64,000 nt of DNA from Dipteris shenzhenensis (lineage: Eukaryota > Polypodiophyta > Polypodiopsida > Gleicheniales), in the NCBI GenBank assembly GCA_047967505.1, contig CM106538.1, one strand, 5' to 3'. Below, one piece after another: positions 12,192-23,807 of this stretch. Positions within the stretch are counted from its first letter, which is position 1. Each line of letters starts with the position of its first letter. The notes under the pieces are model-generated. The model did not search any database, had not been told where the DNA came from, and worked only from the letters and a program-made list of their open reading frames with translations. The position numbers were made by a program, and so were the translations under genes.

Positions 12192-12366
12192 CATTCCAAA
12201 GTTTCAACAAAGGACTACCTATGGAATAAGTGTTGAGGATGGTGTAAATTACACCATACCTTAAGGACATTAAGGGAAAACCCTAACCCTAATGGGTTCT
12301 CATGTGTATATTCATGATTATGGTTCAATACAACATAGTGTATAGAAGTTATATCGTGTGCACTCC
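12192..12366 (+). repeat. TRIM-like LTR remnant
   Basis: Shares with 22944-23130 the internal end AAGGACTACCTATGGAATAAG followed by an LTR starting TGTTGAGGATGGTG (12231). It includes the CCCTAACCCTAA stretch, the TATTCATGATTATG block and the GTGTGCACTCC block. The LTR end and primer site are missing; LINE sequence follows. Confidence 0.7.
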
Positions 12367-12492
12367 ATTGACCTCTTTGGTTCCCTACCTCGTTTAAGCC
12401 CCCTGGGGTTCCTCCCTTCATGGGGGGGGGTACATACTCCCACTCCCGCAATAAGACTAAGACCTACACCGAACACGGGTCTGTCAAACAAA

Positions 12493-13930
12493 ATGGGAAA
12501 AGGTGGCAAGGATACAAATAAAGCCGCCAAGAAAGATGACAACAAAACCAAGAAACAAACACAACTGAAACCCGAAGATGTGAACACACGCTACAACCGT
12601 AGTGGACTCGGAGTGGACAACAAAGCAAAGGTAGGACCCATCTCTACCTCAGATTTAGTCACAACTTCAGCTTTAGTCTGAGCCTCGGTCTTAGCTACAT
12701 CCTCATCCTCGGCCTCAGTGCCAGCCCCAGCTTCAGCTCTAGTTACAATTTCAGTTACACTTTTAGCTCCACTTACGCCCACAACCTCTACAATTATAGC
12801 CACTGGCTCTGATATACCCCTACACATGACATCAATTGTTCCACCCTCCCCTAGGATAGAGGGGTTGCTACTGACACCATCTCTTCCATCTCTCCCTTCT
12901 TCTCCCACTACAAAGTCTCTCTCTGATTATGACACCTACTTTGGAGGGATCATACACTATTTTGCACTACTTGACCTTCCTCCCCCCTTTGCCTCTCAGT
13001 CAGCCCATGCTCCCACACCTTGCTGGGATCGCCTCATCTAGGCCACTATCATCTCCATACTGCACCTATCACCCAACCTCTAGTGTCATCCTCACACTTT
13101 TAGGCCACAATCCTTTTAGTTTTTGTTAGGGCACGGAGGAGCTGACCCATTAGATGCATGGGAGCACTTGTTGATGGAGGTCATGAGCATCCGAGAGCAT
13201 GAGAGGAAGATGTCACACTTCGCATAAGAGTAGATACACTTCACCCAAGAATAGGCACGTCTCATACAATAACAGTCTCAGGCTATCCGAGTCTAGGCTA
13301 ATCTTTTTCAGGGGCTCAAATAGGAGATCTCACAACTCTGATAGGAGGTCACTGCTATATGTACAATCCCAGGGAGCACCCGAGTTGTGGAGGCACAGAT
13401 TGCAAGCATGCAATCTGCCATCGAGGAGACATCCAGATGGGTCGACATAGCCAAACGAGAACCTGCAAGGGTAATTGTTTTGGTTACCCTCCTGGAGTAG
13501 TAGCAGAGAGCTAACAAGGCTCTCAGCATTAGAGTACATGGGATTTCCTGCACTGAGGCTACCCCAATGGTAGATGCATAGGCCTTCATGACCAATACCC
13601 TAGGGGTGACCGAGAACAAGATTGAGAGAGCATGGTAGGTTGGGAGGGACCCCAACCAAGAGCAGTACCTTATCATACGGTTCCATGATGCCTAGGCACG
13701 ACTTTTGACTTTACGTCATAGGTTAGCCTTACGAGACTAGCCAACGATCTCCATGGATGAGGACCTCACTCCACTACAGGTTGAGGAGAGGCATTTTCTG
13801 TTATAGCAGCGGGATCAAGCCCACAAGGAGGGGAAGTGGGCAATAGTATGAGACGGACTAAAATGCAGCATCTAGTTGTAATGGGGGTGACCCAAACTTC
13901 GCTCGAATGATCTGGTGAGGGACGAATGGC
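12493..13930 (+). pseudogene. LINE ORF1
   Basis: Starts with ATG at 12493 and a Lys-rich N-terminus (MGKGGKDTNKAAKKDDNK), followed by a Ser/Thr/Pro-rich region. Further on, after frame changes, come a coiled-coil-like segment (about 13380-13480), a stretch with RANKALSIRVHGIS (about 13509) and TNTLGVTENKIERAW (about 13594), and MDEDLTPLQVEERHFLL (about 13753). The last part resembles the RNA-binding ORF1 region of plant L1-type LINEs; this is recognition by pattern, not a search. Several stops are TAG or TGA where CAG or CGA would fit (12679, 13039, 13624, 13693). Not functional. Confidence 0.6.
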
Positions 13931-13962
13931 TTACCACAGATCATCCATGATAACATGAGAAC

Positions 13963-16330
13963 CTATAACTGCTCCACCTTGGCCCACTCTGTATCTGACA
14001 AGTCTGGCCCCCAACATGGACTACCATACATCCCTACTGGGTGGACCAAGGAGTCAAGCAACTTTTGGGTCCATGGATCCTGAAAGTGAGAGCGGAAGCA
14101 CTGTCTCTCTAGTCTAGCCAACGAATCATATCCTCTACTCAGGCGTGCATGCATCACGAGTCTCATGGTGAAGATGGGTCCAAAAAAGATGACCCCAAGA
14201 TAAGTGTATGATGAAATTATCTCAACAGGGGACCCATCAAATGCAAAACGCTCATCACGCATGATGGCTCGACATGTATTGAAGATCATAACCTTGGTTT
14301 TACCCAAGTTGACCTTCAAATCATGAGACTCACAAAAGGACTGTAGTGCATCAAGGTATCCTTGGAGCCCCTCTACCGAGGAAGACAAGAGAGCCACATC
14401 ATCTACGTAAAGTAGTATTTGGATCAACGTGCCCCAAGAGAGGAGCTTGTCAATGTAGAGGCCAAACAAGATAAGAGATAATGGACACCCTTGTTTGACC
14501 CTAGTAGTGCTCATGATCTCTTCTATCCATCCAGATCCTGTCTGGACTCTACTTGAAACTTGATCATAAAGTGCTATGACAACCCAAATGATCTCCTGGT
14601 TGTAACCCAAATTCTATAGGCATCATATGAGGCGAGCTCTTGGAACGGTGTCAAATGCCTTGTAGAAATCCACAAAGCAAACCCTTTGCTTTTGTGCCCT
14701 CGCCTCCTTGATGATACATCTGAGCATGAAAATATGGTCCATGGTCCCATGATCCCACCTGAAATTGGCCTGTCCTACTGCTCTGAGTCCTCGAGACTCC
14801 GCAAAGCTGCTGACCTCAGAATCAAGCACTGATGTATAAATCTTGGACATGACATGTCCAATCATAATGGTCCTGTAACTTGGGTTCACGGGATCCCCTG
14901 CCTTGTGGATGGGTGAGATAGTGTTGATGGTATAGGTGCATGGGAACCCTAAGCAAACAGCTTCATTAAATAGCTTGGCTAAGATCAGGGCTAGGAGGTT
15001 AATCCCATATGCAATGAACTCAGTGCATAGTACCTCATGATCCTTCGCTCGACCATTATGAAGTTTCATTATGGCATCCTTTACCACCCCCCCTAGTGAA
15101 GAGGGTGCCAGATGTGGGGCATGGCATATGTGATCAGTTCGGGGCTGGCTGATTTGGGATATCATAGAGCGTGCATTCATAATCAGGCCACACTTGAGTG
15201 TCAGTGAGTGGTGGGGGGGAGTCCCTCTAGAAATCTCTACCAAAAGTCCTTAGAGTTGTTACTGAATAGAATGTGCAGTAGCTCCTCATTCCGATGCACG
15301 AAGTTAAGTTTTTTCCTGCATACCAGACGATGGTACTTGCATAGCATCTCTAGTTCGCTCGGAAGGCTATTTTTTGTTTCGAATCTGAGCTGATGGCATA
15401 AAGCCTTATACTCATCATCGTACCAACTACTACAAAGTATGGTCTCAAGTGGTGGTGGGTGGGTGGAGCAAGTGGTGTGGGGAAAGGCATGAAGAGCAAC
15501 CTTGTGTAGTGAGCGAGTGACTAGGGAAGCACGATTCTCTAATAGGGGTATAAAGTCAACGTATGTAAGAAGTATGTACAGACGGCTAGAGTAAGTAGGT
15601 GAGTGATCGTGATGAAAGCATATATCATGGTAGGTGGAGTAAGAACTCAATGAGGTGGAAAGTGTTGTGCGGTGGGGGGTAGAAATGCTAAAGAAAAGAT
15701 AGGTATGATTAGCCTCTGGAGGGAGAGGTGCTACGATAAAGTCAGTGATGTGAGATGTTAAGGTAGGGGATCCCACACACTACAGCCTCCCCCGTGTGGA
15801 AAGCAAGTGAAGCCACCTGATGCAGCCCATCTGTCAAGACCATTATAGATAATGAGATCATGCATCCTGTTGAGGTGTAATATGGCCTGCCCATAACATG
15901 TGAGTGGTCCTCGTCTGTCAGCCAAAACTCATAGCATACCTACCTCCTCAAGGTCAATGTCTGGCAGTACAGTGGAATCATCCCTGAAGTCGAGGAGTGG
16001 TGCCTGATGAGAGCCTATCCTCGCATTGAAGTCCCCAACTAGGAGGACTTCCCTGCAGCTAGAAAAGTCAACAATGGACTGGTAAGGACTGGTAAAGAGC
16101 AGCAAATGAGGATGTCTCATTCTCCCCTCGAATATCTCTAAAAAGCGGGAGGTCTCGAGGGGGAAGTAGCAAACTACAATAAACAAATCTTGGCTATCCA
16201 TGTGTCGCCCGAGAGATACCTAGAGTGTGGATCTCTCTACTCCACTAAGATGGCCCCCAAAAGTGTGGATCTGTAAAGGAATGCGATGGTGGATACACAG
16301 AGATTCGCCTACCCCACTCACTGAGGATCT
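13963..16330 (-). pseudogene. LINE ORF2 endonuclease-reverse transcriptase (inverted segment)
   Basis: Read from 16330 down to 13963. An APE-type endonuclease has LLVGDFNARIG (about 16045-16013), then the end of the domain with FTCFPHGGGCSVWDP (about 15823-15775). A linker (15776-15237) leads to reverse transcriptase with LHNGRAKDHE, IHKAGDP, FVDFYKAFDTVP (about 14670-14635), RVKQGCPLSLILF and LLYVDDVALL (YVDD about 14409-14398). A trailing part ends in WAKVEQL at 13963. Frame breaks occur near 15240, 14615 and 15780-15930. The endonuclease N-terminus is lost at the right breakpoint near 16330. In an L1 cycle this protein nicks DNA and primes reverse transcription; this copy is dead. Confidence 0.85.
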
Positions 16331-16702
16331 CTCTTGGGCAGCAGTTCTGGGTCTCTTCAACTAGACTTCATATTGAGAACGGCGGCAGAGCAGAGCAGTT
16401 ACCTAGGGAGAGGTGCATATGCACATTGTATGACATGCAGGAGGTTGAGACATAGGAGCATTTCATCTTTAGGTGTCCTATTTACTATGAGATTCGAGGG
16501 CGTTTCTACTGCATCTTCAGAGATAGTTATAGGGTTTTGGCTCATTTCCTCTCCTACCCAGGCCAGTGATGTTTGTATGGTTTCATTCATGAGGTGCTCA
16601 GACACCACAATAGTATACTCTGATCATAGAGACAAGAGTAGACTTCTTCCTCGACTGATACCTCTCAAAGCTCTATCACGGAGTTCTTTCTGCCAGATCA
16701 CA
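16331..16702 (+). pseudogene. LINE ORF2 C-terminal zinc segment
   Basis: On the plus strand a frame with SLGQQFWVSSTRLHIE, then RCICTLYDMQEVET and EHFIFRCPIYYEIRGRF (about 16414-16509), matches the Cys/His-rich C-terminus of plant LINE ORF2 (C-x2-C ... H-x4-C, with the second Cys changed to Tyr here). It has a TAG at about 16456 and later stops. Its orientation matches ORF1 and is opposite to the adjacent EN-RT block. Confidence 0.65.
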
Positions 16703-16877
16703 TAGACCCCCATGAGGCAAGACCTCGACATGACTGTGACTCAGAGCCTGTGACCCGACAACTTAGATAGAGGATTGACTCACAAATCATACTTGGGGAC
16801 ATCCCCTCCTTGTTTAGGGTCAAATCTCGACCGATGGAGGTCACAGTGGGCCTAGCTAGATGCAAATCTATGACTAG
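16703..16877 (+). other. LINE 3' region, left of copia B
   Basis: Presumed 3' untranslated sequence of the LINE. It ends at the AGATG target site of copia B and resumes after 22343. No gene. Confidence 0.45.
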
Positions 16878-16882
16878 AGATG

Positions 16883-17231
16883 TGCTGAGATGGGTGACCA
16901 TTGTGCATTTATGTCACTGACTTGTTAGCTGCAGATGCAGTTACTTGTTAGCTGCAGATGCGGTTGATACACCGCCCATGAATAATAGCTGGATGACAAC
17001 TATCTTTATGTACTCTAGTTAGTGGCTCAATTAGTATGCCACCTTAGCTAAGTTTGGTTTGAGACCCACATATAGGGTTCACCTATTCTTTTGTACTAAG
17101 AGAGTTCTTTTGGCTTTCAAAACTAAGAAGAGAAAAATTATTTTTAGCCTCCACCTTTTTGTATATTCCCCCATTGTGTATGTGAGAAAGTTGCAAGTGA
17201 GACTCCTTCCTTCTCTCCCACTCTCTTCACA
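16883..17231 (+). repeat. 5' LTR of copia B
   Basis: Starts TGCTGAGATGGGTGACC. Compared with the other LTRs of the family it lacks about 25 bp after TGTTGAGAT, and it carries a short duplication of CTTGTTAGCTGCAGATG (about 16919-16967). Ends CTCTTCACA. Confidence 0.9.
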
Positions 17232-17243
17232 TGGTATCAGAGC
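17232..17243 (+). other. primer-binding site of copia B
   Basis: TGGTATCAGAGC directly follows the 5' LTR. This is the standard plant copia primer site, complementary to the 3' end of initiator methionine tRNA. Confidence 0.92.
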
Positions 17244-17707
17244 TCGGTTTGTGGTAAGGAGCTCAAGAAAGCAAACCAAGTTGGTAGTGCCCTAGTAAGA
17301 GGATCAGTGTTGCTTTCCTTTTTTTCGAGTTTGGGAGCAAATCTCTGCAGGTAGCACAGCCGAAAAGTGCAAGAGTGCACTATCTCAGATCAAGATGCCC
17401 TTCGCAGCCATTTTGGGGCCCGTTTTGGTGGCAAAAGTTTTCTGTAGGCACTCAGGAAAGTGCCCTATTTTTGCTATGCGACCACTGTTCTGTAGGTCGG
17501 TGAAAAGTTATCGCAGAAATTACATCGCATGCATGTGCGTAGAGATATTGGGAGTGACAAAATCATTGTTATCGCCTGTTGATGCATAATCCTCACTAGG
17601 AAGTGACTGTGTGGTCAAATACCACTCTCGTCAGTCCTGCAGATTTGCCCTTGTGAGGCAGAAGTTGTGTATTTTTGTAGTGACAGAATATTTTGCAGTG
17701 TTTTGTA

Positions 17708-20700
17708 ATGGCATCTGATGCTCTTTCACAAATTTTCACTGAAAAGCTTGACAAGAACAACTTCCAAGCATGGAACTTTAGAATGACGAATTTCCTTAAG
17801 GGAAAAGGCTATTGGGAGTTCATTATTGGAGCTGAACAAGAACCAGTTATTCCTAATGTTCCCAATCAATAGGAGTTGCATGCATTTAAAGGCTGGCATG
17901 AGAGCCAGAAAAGTTATGTACTGGCTGTCTATCAGTATTTCAGATTCTATGATTGTGCATATTCAGGATGCAAGCATGCCGAAGGAGGCATGGGATACTT
18001 TGACAAAAATGTATAGCACAAATACGCAAGCCAGGAAAAAGCAGCTCAAGCAGGAGTTGCATAATGTGCAGAGAGAAAATATGAGCATCAATGACTACCA
18101 CATGAAGGTGAAGAAGATCGCAGATGCACTTGCTTTTATTGGGTCACCAGTGGAAGATGATGATTTAGTTTATGTGACCTTGAATGGTCTAGGAAAGGAT
18201 TATGCACAATTTCGGACATCCATTCCCATCCGTGAAAATTTTCCTAATTTTGAGGAGTTGATTGCTCTTTTAATTTTTGAAGAGCAGAGAAATGGTGGTG
18301 CATCTTCTTCAGAAGGAACTTCAAAAGAAGCTGTCTTCTACTCAAATGCTAGAAGAGGTAGAGGTAGAGGAAGAGGTAGAGGTAGAACTAGAGCAGGCCG
18401 ATTTGGAGGCCATGGCAAAAATTAGAATATGTAGCAAATTCAAGAAAACCAGTCCTATGGAGGAGGACATGGTAACTTTAGAGGCAGGGGGAGCCAAAGA
18501 GGTCGTGGTGGATCGCAGAGAGGCCAAAATGCAAACAACAATGTTGAATGCTACTACTATGGTAAAATGGGTCATATGGTTAAAGACTGCTATAAAAAGC
18601 AGAATGACATTATGATTGGAAAATTGCAGCAAGGCAATTATGCATCCTCTAATAGACAGGGTGATGACAAAAATGAGCATCTGTTTATGGTGCAGCACAT
18701 GACCAATTGTGTGATTATGATGTGTGGTATGTTGACTCAGGTGCATCAAACCACATGACAGGTCATGCAGAATGGATGCAGGATAATGGATGCAGGATGT
18801 AAGGAAAATGGAAAGACTAGGATTTGTGGAGACTGGTGATGATACTGCACATCCTATTGTGCAGATTGGTAAAATTCCTTTGTCTATGTAGGATGGAAAA
18901 AAGAAATACCTGTTTGATGTATTTCATGTCTCGAATACCACCAAGAATGTGGTTTCTATTGGTCAAATGGTTGAGCAGGGCTTGCAAGTCAGATTTAATC
19001 GTAATGGATGCTTTGTTGAGGATATGAAAAATAAAGGTCGCTTGATAGCAAAAGGGAAGAAGAAGGGCAAGATGTTTACGTTGGATGCAAACATGCCTGA
19101 ATTGAGTGCAGCAATATTTGCACATGGGACCACTGTAGTTGCAGATATTGATATCTGGCATAAATGCATTGGTCATGTTAATGTACAGTGACTTAAATTA
19201 ATGCAGGCCCAAAATATTTTTGTAGGATTGCCTAAGTTCAAGGTTGCAGAAATGCATAAGATATGTGAAGCCTGTCAATTTGGAAAACAGGCAAGGAAAC
19301 CATTTCCGAGACATGTTCAAGAGAGTAAGAGGCCATTGGAATTAATCCACTCTGATGTGTGGACTACTAAAGCTGCATCTATTGGAGGCTGTCATTATTT
19401 TGTCACTTTTATATGACTACAATAGAAAAGTTTGGGTGTATTTTATGAAAAAGAAAAGTGAAGTGTTTGGGCATTTCAAATCTTTTAAAGCTATGGTTGA
19501 AAAAGAAACAGGCCTGCAAATAAAATGCCTAAGGTTAGATGGAGGGGGAGAGTACCTCTCAAATGAGTTTGCAAGTTTTCTACAGGAGCATGGCATAAAG
19601 CAGCAATATTCATGCAGTCATACCCCACAACAAAATGGACTTGTAGAAAGGAAAAACAGGCATATTGGAGAGGTATCTCGTGCCATGCTTAATGAAAAAG
19701 GCCTGCTAGATTATTATTGGGCTGAAGCAGTTGCTACAGTAGTCTACATAATGAACAGGACTCCCACTGTAGCAACACATGGCATGACGCCAGAGGAGAG
19801 GTATACTGGTAGGAAACCAGATATTTCTCATTTGAATGTTTTTGGTTGCATTGCCTATGTTCTTGTGCCAGATGAGTTGAGATGCAACAAAGAGGGTATA
19901 CATGCTATAACCCTTCTACTCGTAAGTTTATGGTGAGCAAAGATGTTGTTTTTGATGAGATGAGCAGCTGGTATAAACCAAATGTGATTGATGATGTGGA
20001 TGCACAAAATGGTAATGCTACACAAAATTCACAACAGCAATGACAAAATATTAGTGGATCTATAGTGTCCTCTAGCAGTGGTTCACATACTTCGCCATGG
20101 ATATGCAGATTGAGATCAGGAGGATCTCCTCAAAGCAATGCAGATAGTGGTATGCAAGTATCATGAAAAGGAAAAGAGAAAGTGGATCAGCCCATGGTTG
20201 ATGTGAATGCAGGTCACTCTTATGTGGATGGTGAATCCAGTGGCTCAGAACAGAGCCTTGATGATGAGTTGGGTATTCCTTCTGTTGTTACACCTAGAGT
20301 AAGGAAGACAAGGGATGTTTTGAGAGCACCTAGTAGTGAGCCTATTTTGCGTAGGTCTATCAGAGCTAGGTATCCTATGGATAGGCTGAAATATGATGGA
20401 TTTACAGCCATTCATTATGCCTATATGGTCAAAGTGATACAGGGACTAGAACCCACTTATTTTGAGCAAGCCATGGGAAAAGAAAAATGGAAGAAAGCCA
20501 TGTATGAAGAAATGGATGCCTTGGAAGCAAATGCTACATGGGAATTGGTGCCTTTGCCTAAAGACAAGAGTGCAATTGGCTGCAAGTGGGTTTATAAGGT
20601 GAAGCACAATGCAGATGGTTCTGTGAACAGATACAAGGCAAGATTAGTTGTCAAGGGGTATGCACAGACATATGGCATTGATTATGAAGAAACATTTAGT

Positions 20701-21971
20701 CCGGTTGCAAGGATGGCAACCGTAAGAGCAGTCATTGCTATGGCTACATCAAAGGGATGGTCTTTACATGAGATGGATGTAAAAAATGCTTTCTTGCATG
20801 GTGATTTGCAAGAAGAGGTCTATATTGAGGAGCCACCAGGTTATGTTCATGCTGTTCATATTGAGTTTGTTTGTAGGTTGAAGAAAGCCTTGTATGGCTT
20901 GAAGCAAGCACCTAGAGCATGATCTGACAAGATAGGATAGTATGTTGTCACTATTGGCTTTCAGATTTTCAAGGCAGAGTTCTCCCTTTATGTGAGAAAA
21001 ACATAGAAAGGCATTATGCTGCTTGTCATTTATGTTGATGATTTGATCATCACAGGTGATAGTAATGAAGATATCATTCATGTGAAAATGCTATTGAAGT
21101 AGAAGTTTGAGATGAAGGATTTGGGAGAGCTGCGTTACTTCTTGGGCATTGAGGTGATTAGATCCACAAGTGGGATATGGCTATTGCAGAGGTAGTATGG
21201 ATTGGACATGCTGTCCAAATATGGGATGATAGGGTGTAAGCCTATTTCTATTCCTTTGGAGCAGCATGTGAAGTTGAGCGCAGATGTAGGTGAGCTTTTG
21301 GAAGACCCTACTATGTGCAGACGCATTGTAGCAAGTTTGATTTATATGACTATTACTAGGCCAGATTTGAGCTATGCTGTTGGATTGGTAAGTCAGTTTA
21401 TGCAGGCTCCAAGGAAACTGCATTTGGATGCGGCTAGATGCATACTGAGGTATGTGAAGTCCACATTGCAGTATGAACTATTTTATGAGACTGGGGTTCA
21501 GATACAATTGCATGGATACACTGATGTTGATTGGGCTGGTAGTATTTCTGATAGACGATCTGCTAGTGGGTATGTGTTCTCTTTTGGGAGTGCTGCAGTC
21601 ACTTGGAGCAGCAAGAAATAGCCTACAGTTGCCTTATCGAGCATAGAGGCTGAGTATAGGGGTGTAGCAATGGTTGCATGTGAGGCAGCTTGGTTGCATA
21701 AGCTACTTTATGATATGCATCATGGGCCAATTGTCATTTATTGTGACAACATGAGCAGTATACACTTGGCAAATAACCCAGTCTATCATGCTAGAACAAA
21801 GCACATTGAGGTGCATTATCACTATGTGCGGGATAAGGTTCTAGTAGGCTTTATTGATCTAGTTTATGTCAGCACAGAGGATCAGGTAGCTGACGTATTC
21901 ACGAAGGCATTGGGTGCAAAGAAGCTGCGCAAGTTCAGAGACCTGCTTGGTGTGCAGGAATTGGGATTGAG
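17708..21971 (+). pseudogene. copia B gag-pol polyprotein, degraded
   Basis: The likely start is ATG at 17708 (MASDALSQIF). Gag with the KVMYWLSISISDSMIVHIQDA region is followed by an Arg/Gly-rich stretch and a zinc-knuckle region (about 18350-18600), protease WYVDSGASNHMT (about 18725), the GAG-pre-integrase block IDIWHKCIGHVNVQ (about 19149), integrase core (LIHSDVW, RLDGGGEY, ERKNRH; 19340-19900), RT with [23 protein letters not shown] (about 20538) and YVDD (21031-21042), and RNase H to 21971. Stops at 17870, 18422, 19189, 19414, 20922, 20938, 21097, 21193 and 21619 and a roughly 49-bp deletion near 19885 (relative to copia C) inactivate it. Confidence 0.92.
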
Positions 21972-21983
21972 CTCAAGGGGGAG
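21972..21983 (+). other. polypurine tract of copia B
   Basis: A purine-rich run (CAAGGGGGAG) directly before the 3' LTR. It is the expected plus-strand primer of reverse transcription. Confidence 0.8.
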
Positions 21984-22338
21984 TTTTGAGATATCGAGCT
22001 CCACTGGTGATATGCCAGGGTGACCGTTGTGCATTTATGTCACCGACTTGTTAGCTGCAGATGCGGTTGGTACACCACCCATGAATAATAGCCGGATGAC
22101 AGCTATCTTTATGTACTCTAGTTAGTGGCTCAGTTAGTATGCCACCTTAGTTAGGTGAGTTTGGTTTGAGACCCATATATAGGGCTAATCTATTCTTTTG
22201 TACTAAGAAAGTTTTTTTGGCTTTCACAACTAAGAAGAGGAAAACTGTTTTCAGCCTCCACCGTTGTGCATATTCCCTCATTGTGTATATGAAAAAGTTG
22301 CAAGTGAGACTGCTTCCTTGTCTCCCACTCTCTTCACA
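21984..22338 (+). repeat. 3' LTR of copia B
   Basis: Begins TTTTGAGATATCGAGC (TGTTGAG with G to T at the second base) and ends CTCTTCACA, 355 bp. It contains the 25-bp segment missing from this element's own 5' LTR. Confidence 0.9.
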
Positions 22339-22690
22339 AGATGTACTAGGATTGCACCCTTGGGGAGGAGACATCGCTCTATTGGTGACCTCATGCCTCG
22401 ACTTCCACAGCCTTATCCATCCTGATGGCTTGCCTGCTAATCATGATGATGATGATGGTTATGATCATGTCGAGATAATGATGCAAAGATTGATATATAT
22501 AGTCAAGATATGACTATGTTGTACTTAGGAATTCGTACTGCCATTTTGCATTGCACTTTTTTGCATTCTGCATTGGTGTGGATGCTCGTTTAGTAGCTCC
22601 ACTACCACAGCTCATTGTATCAAGTTTTTCACAGTCTCATAGACCCATCGGTCTTCCGAAGACTTTAATAAAACTTTCTTTCTTTCTTTC
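22339..22690 (+). other. LINE 3' end, right of copia B
   Basis: Continues the LINE 3' region after the AGATG duplication. It carries a GATGATGATGATGG run (about 22443), and the AATAAAACTTTC(TTTC)n tail near 22668-22690 would be the LINE 3' terminus. No gene. Confidence 0.45.
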
Positions 22691-23460
22691 TCCCTCCCTC
22701 TTTCACTCCCCACTTTACCATGATATCAGAGCCTTTGGTGCTTCCAAGGAGTTCCAAGCCCCTGCTTCTTGTCAAGGCACCAACCCTCCTTATGTGAGGC
22801 ACCCTCCATCTCCCGACATGAGAGATCCACAAGGTTCATTCTTTATGTGAGAGAGTTTTCATGAGAGAGAGGGGCAAGCCCTTGATCGTCAAGGCAACAA
22901 GACCTCCCTCGTGAGGCATCTTCATTTCTACTCTATTTCTTATGCTTTCCAAAGTTTCAAGAAAGGACTACCTATGGAATAAGTGTTGAGGATGGTGTAA
23001 ATTGCACCATACCTTAAGGGCATTAGGGAAAATCCCTAACCCTAACCCTAAGTGGTTCTCATGTATATATTCATGATTATGTTCAATAAAATGTAGTGTA
23101 TGAATAGTTATATTGTGTGCACTCCTATCTCTCTCCCTCTATCACTCCCTAATCTATCATGATATCAGAGTCTACTCATGATTATGTTAAATGCAATGTA
23201 GTGTATGGATAGTTATATCATGTGCACTCCTCTCTCTCTCACTTCCCACTTCATCATGATATCAGAGCCTATGGTGCTCCCAAGCCCTTGCTTCTTGTCA
23301 AGGCACCAAGCCCTCCTTGTGCGAGGCACCCTCCATCTCTCATACAAGAGATCTGCAAGGTCCATTATTTATGTGAGAGAGTTTTCATATGAGATAGTGC
23401 TAGCCCTTCCGTCAAGGCAAAAAGCCCTCCCTCATGAGGCATCTTTATTTCTAATGTAGC
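22690..23460 (+). mobile_element. tandem TRIM-like LTR elements
   Basis: Three primer-site-like sequences (TGATATCAGAG at 22721, 23160 and 23257) each follow an LTR-like 3' end in CA. A complete LTR of about 176 bp (22984-23159, TGTTGAGGATGG to AATCTATCA) lies after a roughly 250-bp non-coding internal region (22733-22983) that contains CCTTGCTTCTTGTCAAGGCACC-like sequence. A partial second LTR (about 23174-23256) and a second internal region (23269-23460) follow. Such short LTRs with no coding capacity define TRIM elements. LTR-internal-LTR-partial LTR-internal suggests unequal recombination between tandem copies. Confidence 0.65.
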
Positions 23461-23807
23461 TCTTCTTGTAGAGCAAAAAAGTAGGGAAAAAGCTCATGAT
23501 CCTGATATCTGAAGCTTTACTTCTATTCATTTCAAGTTTTCCTTCCTTCTTTGAGGCCTCTTGAGTTCATTCCTTGAGTTTTTTGAGTTCTCTTGAGTTC
23601 ATTATTTAAGAGGTGAGTATTTGATGGATTTAGTATTCTAAGAGGTGTGAGGAAGAGGTGTAAGGTTCCTTAAGCTAGTTTTGATCCATCCATCTAGTTT
23701 TGGTTTTGGTCATAGTGACCTAAGTCAAGGCTTCTTGAAACGCCTCTCAATAAGCTCCTATCATTCACAACCACTCTGCACAACTGCAATAAATTCCTTC
23801 TCAAGGA
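23461..23807. other. spacer
   Basis: No gene or clear element. There is a short repeat of the TTGAGTTC motif (about 23573-23602) and otherwise unique-looking sequence up to the copia D LTR. Confidence 0.5.

Larger units (their letters stand above)
16883..22338 (+). mobile_element. copia B, full-length Ty1/copia element with TSD
   Basis: Has two LTRs (16883-17231 and 21984-22338), a primer-binding site, a gag-protease-integrase-RT-RNase H region and a polypurine tract. The five bases AGATG occur directly before (16878-16882) and directly after (22339-22343), a classic 5-bp target duplication. It is inserted in the LINE 3' region. Many stops and small indels show that it is inactive. It is close in sequence to copia C (56825-62739) along its whole length. 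Confidence 0.95.
12370..22690 (+). mobile_element. LINE (L1-like), internally inverted and split by copia B
   Basis: An L1-type non-LTR element. ORF1 lies on the plus strand (12493-13930), the endonuclease and reverse transcriptase lie on the minus strand (about 16330-13963), and the Cys/His C-terminal part of ORF2 lies on the plus strand (about 16331-16702). A 3' tail follows, interrupted by copia B (16883-22338), and ends near 22660-22690 with AATAAAA and a TTTC-rich run. Turning over about 13.95-16.33 kb restores the normal order ORF1-EN-RT-C-terminus. Boundaries are approximate. The alternative is two LINE fragments in opposite orientation. Confidence 0.65.

Noticed and set aside
12246-12300. 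CCCTAACCCTAA in the TRIM-like LTR as telomeric repeat
   Set aside because: Only two or three units, present at the same place in all copies of this LTR, so it is part of the LTR.
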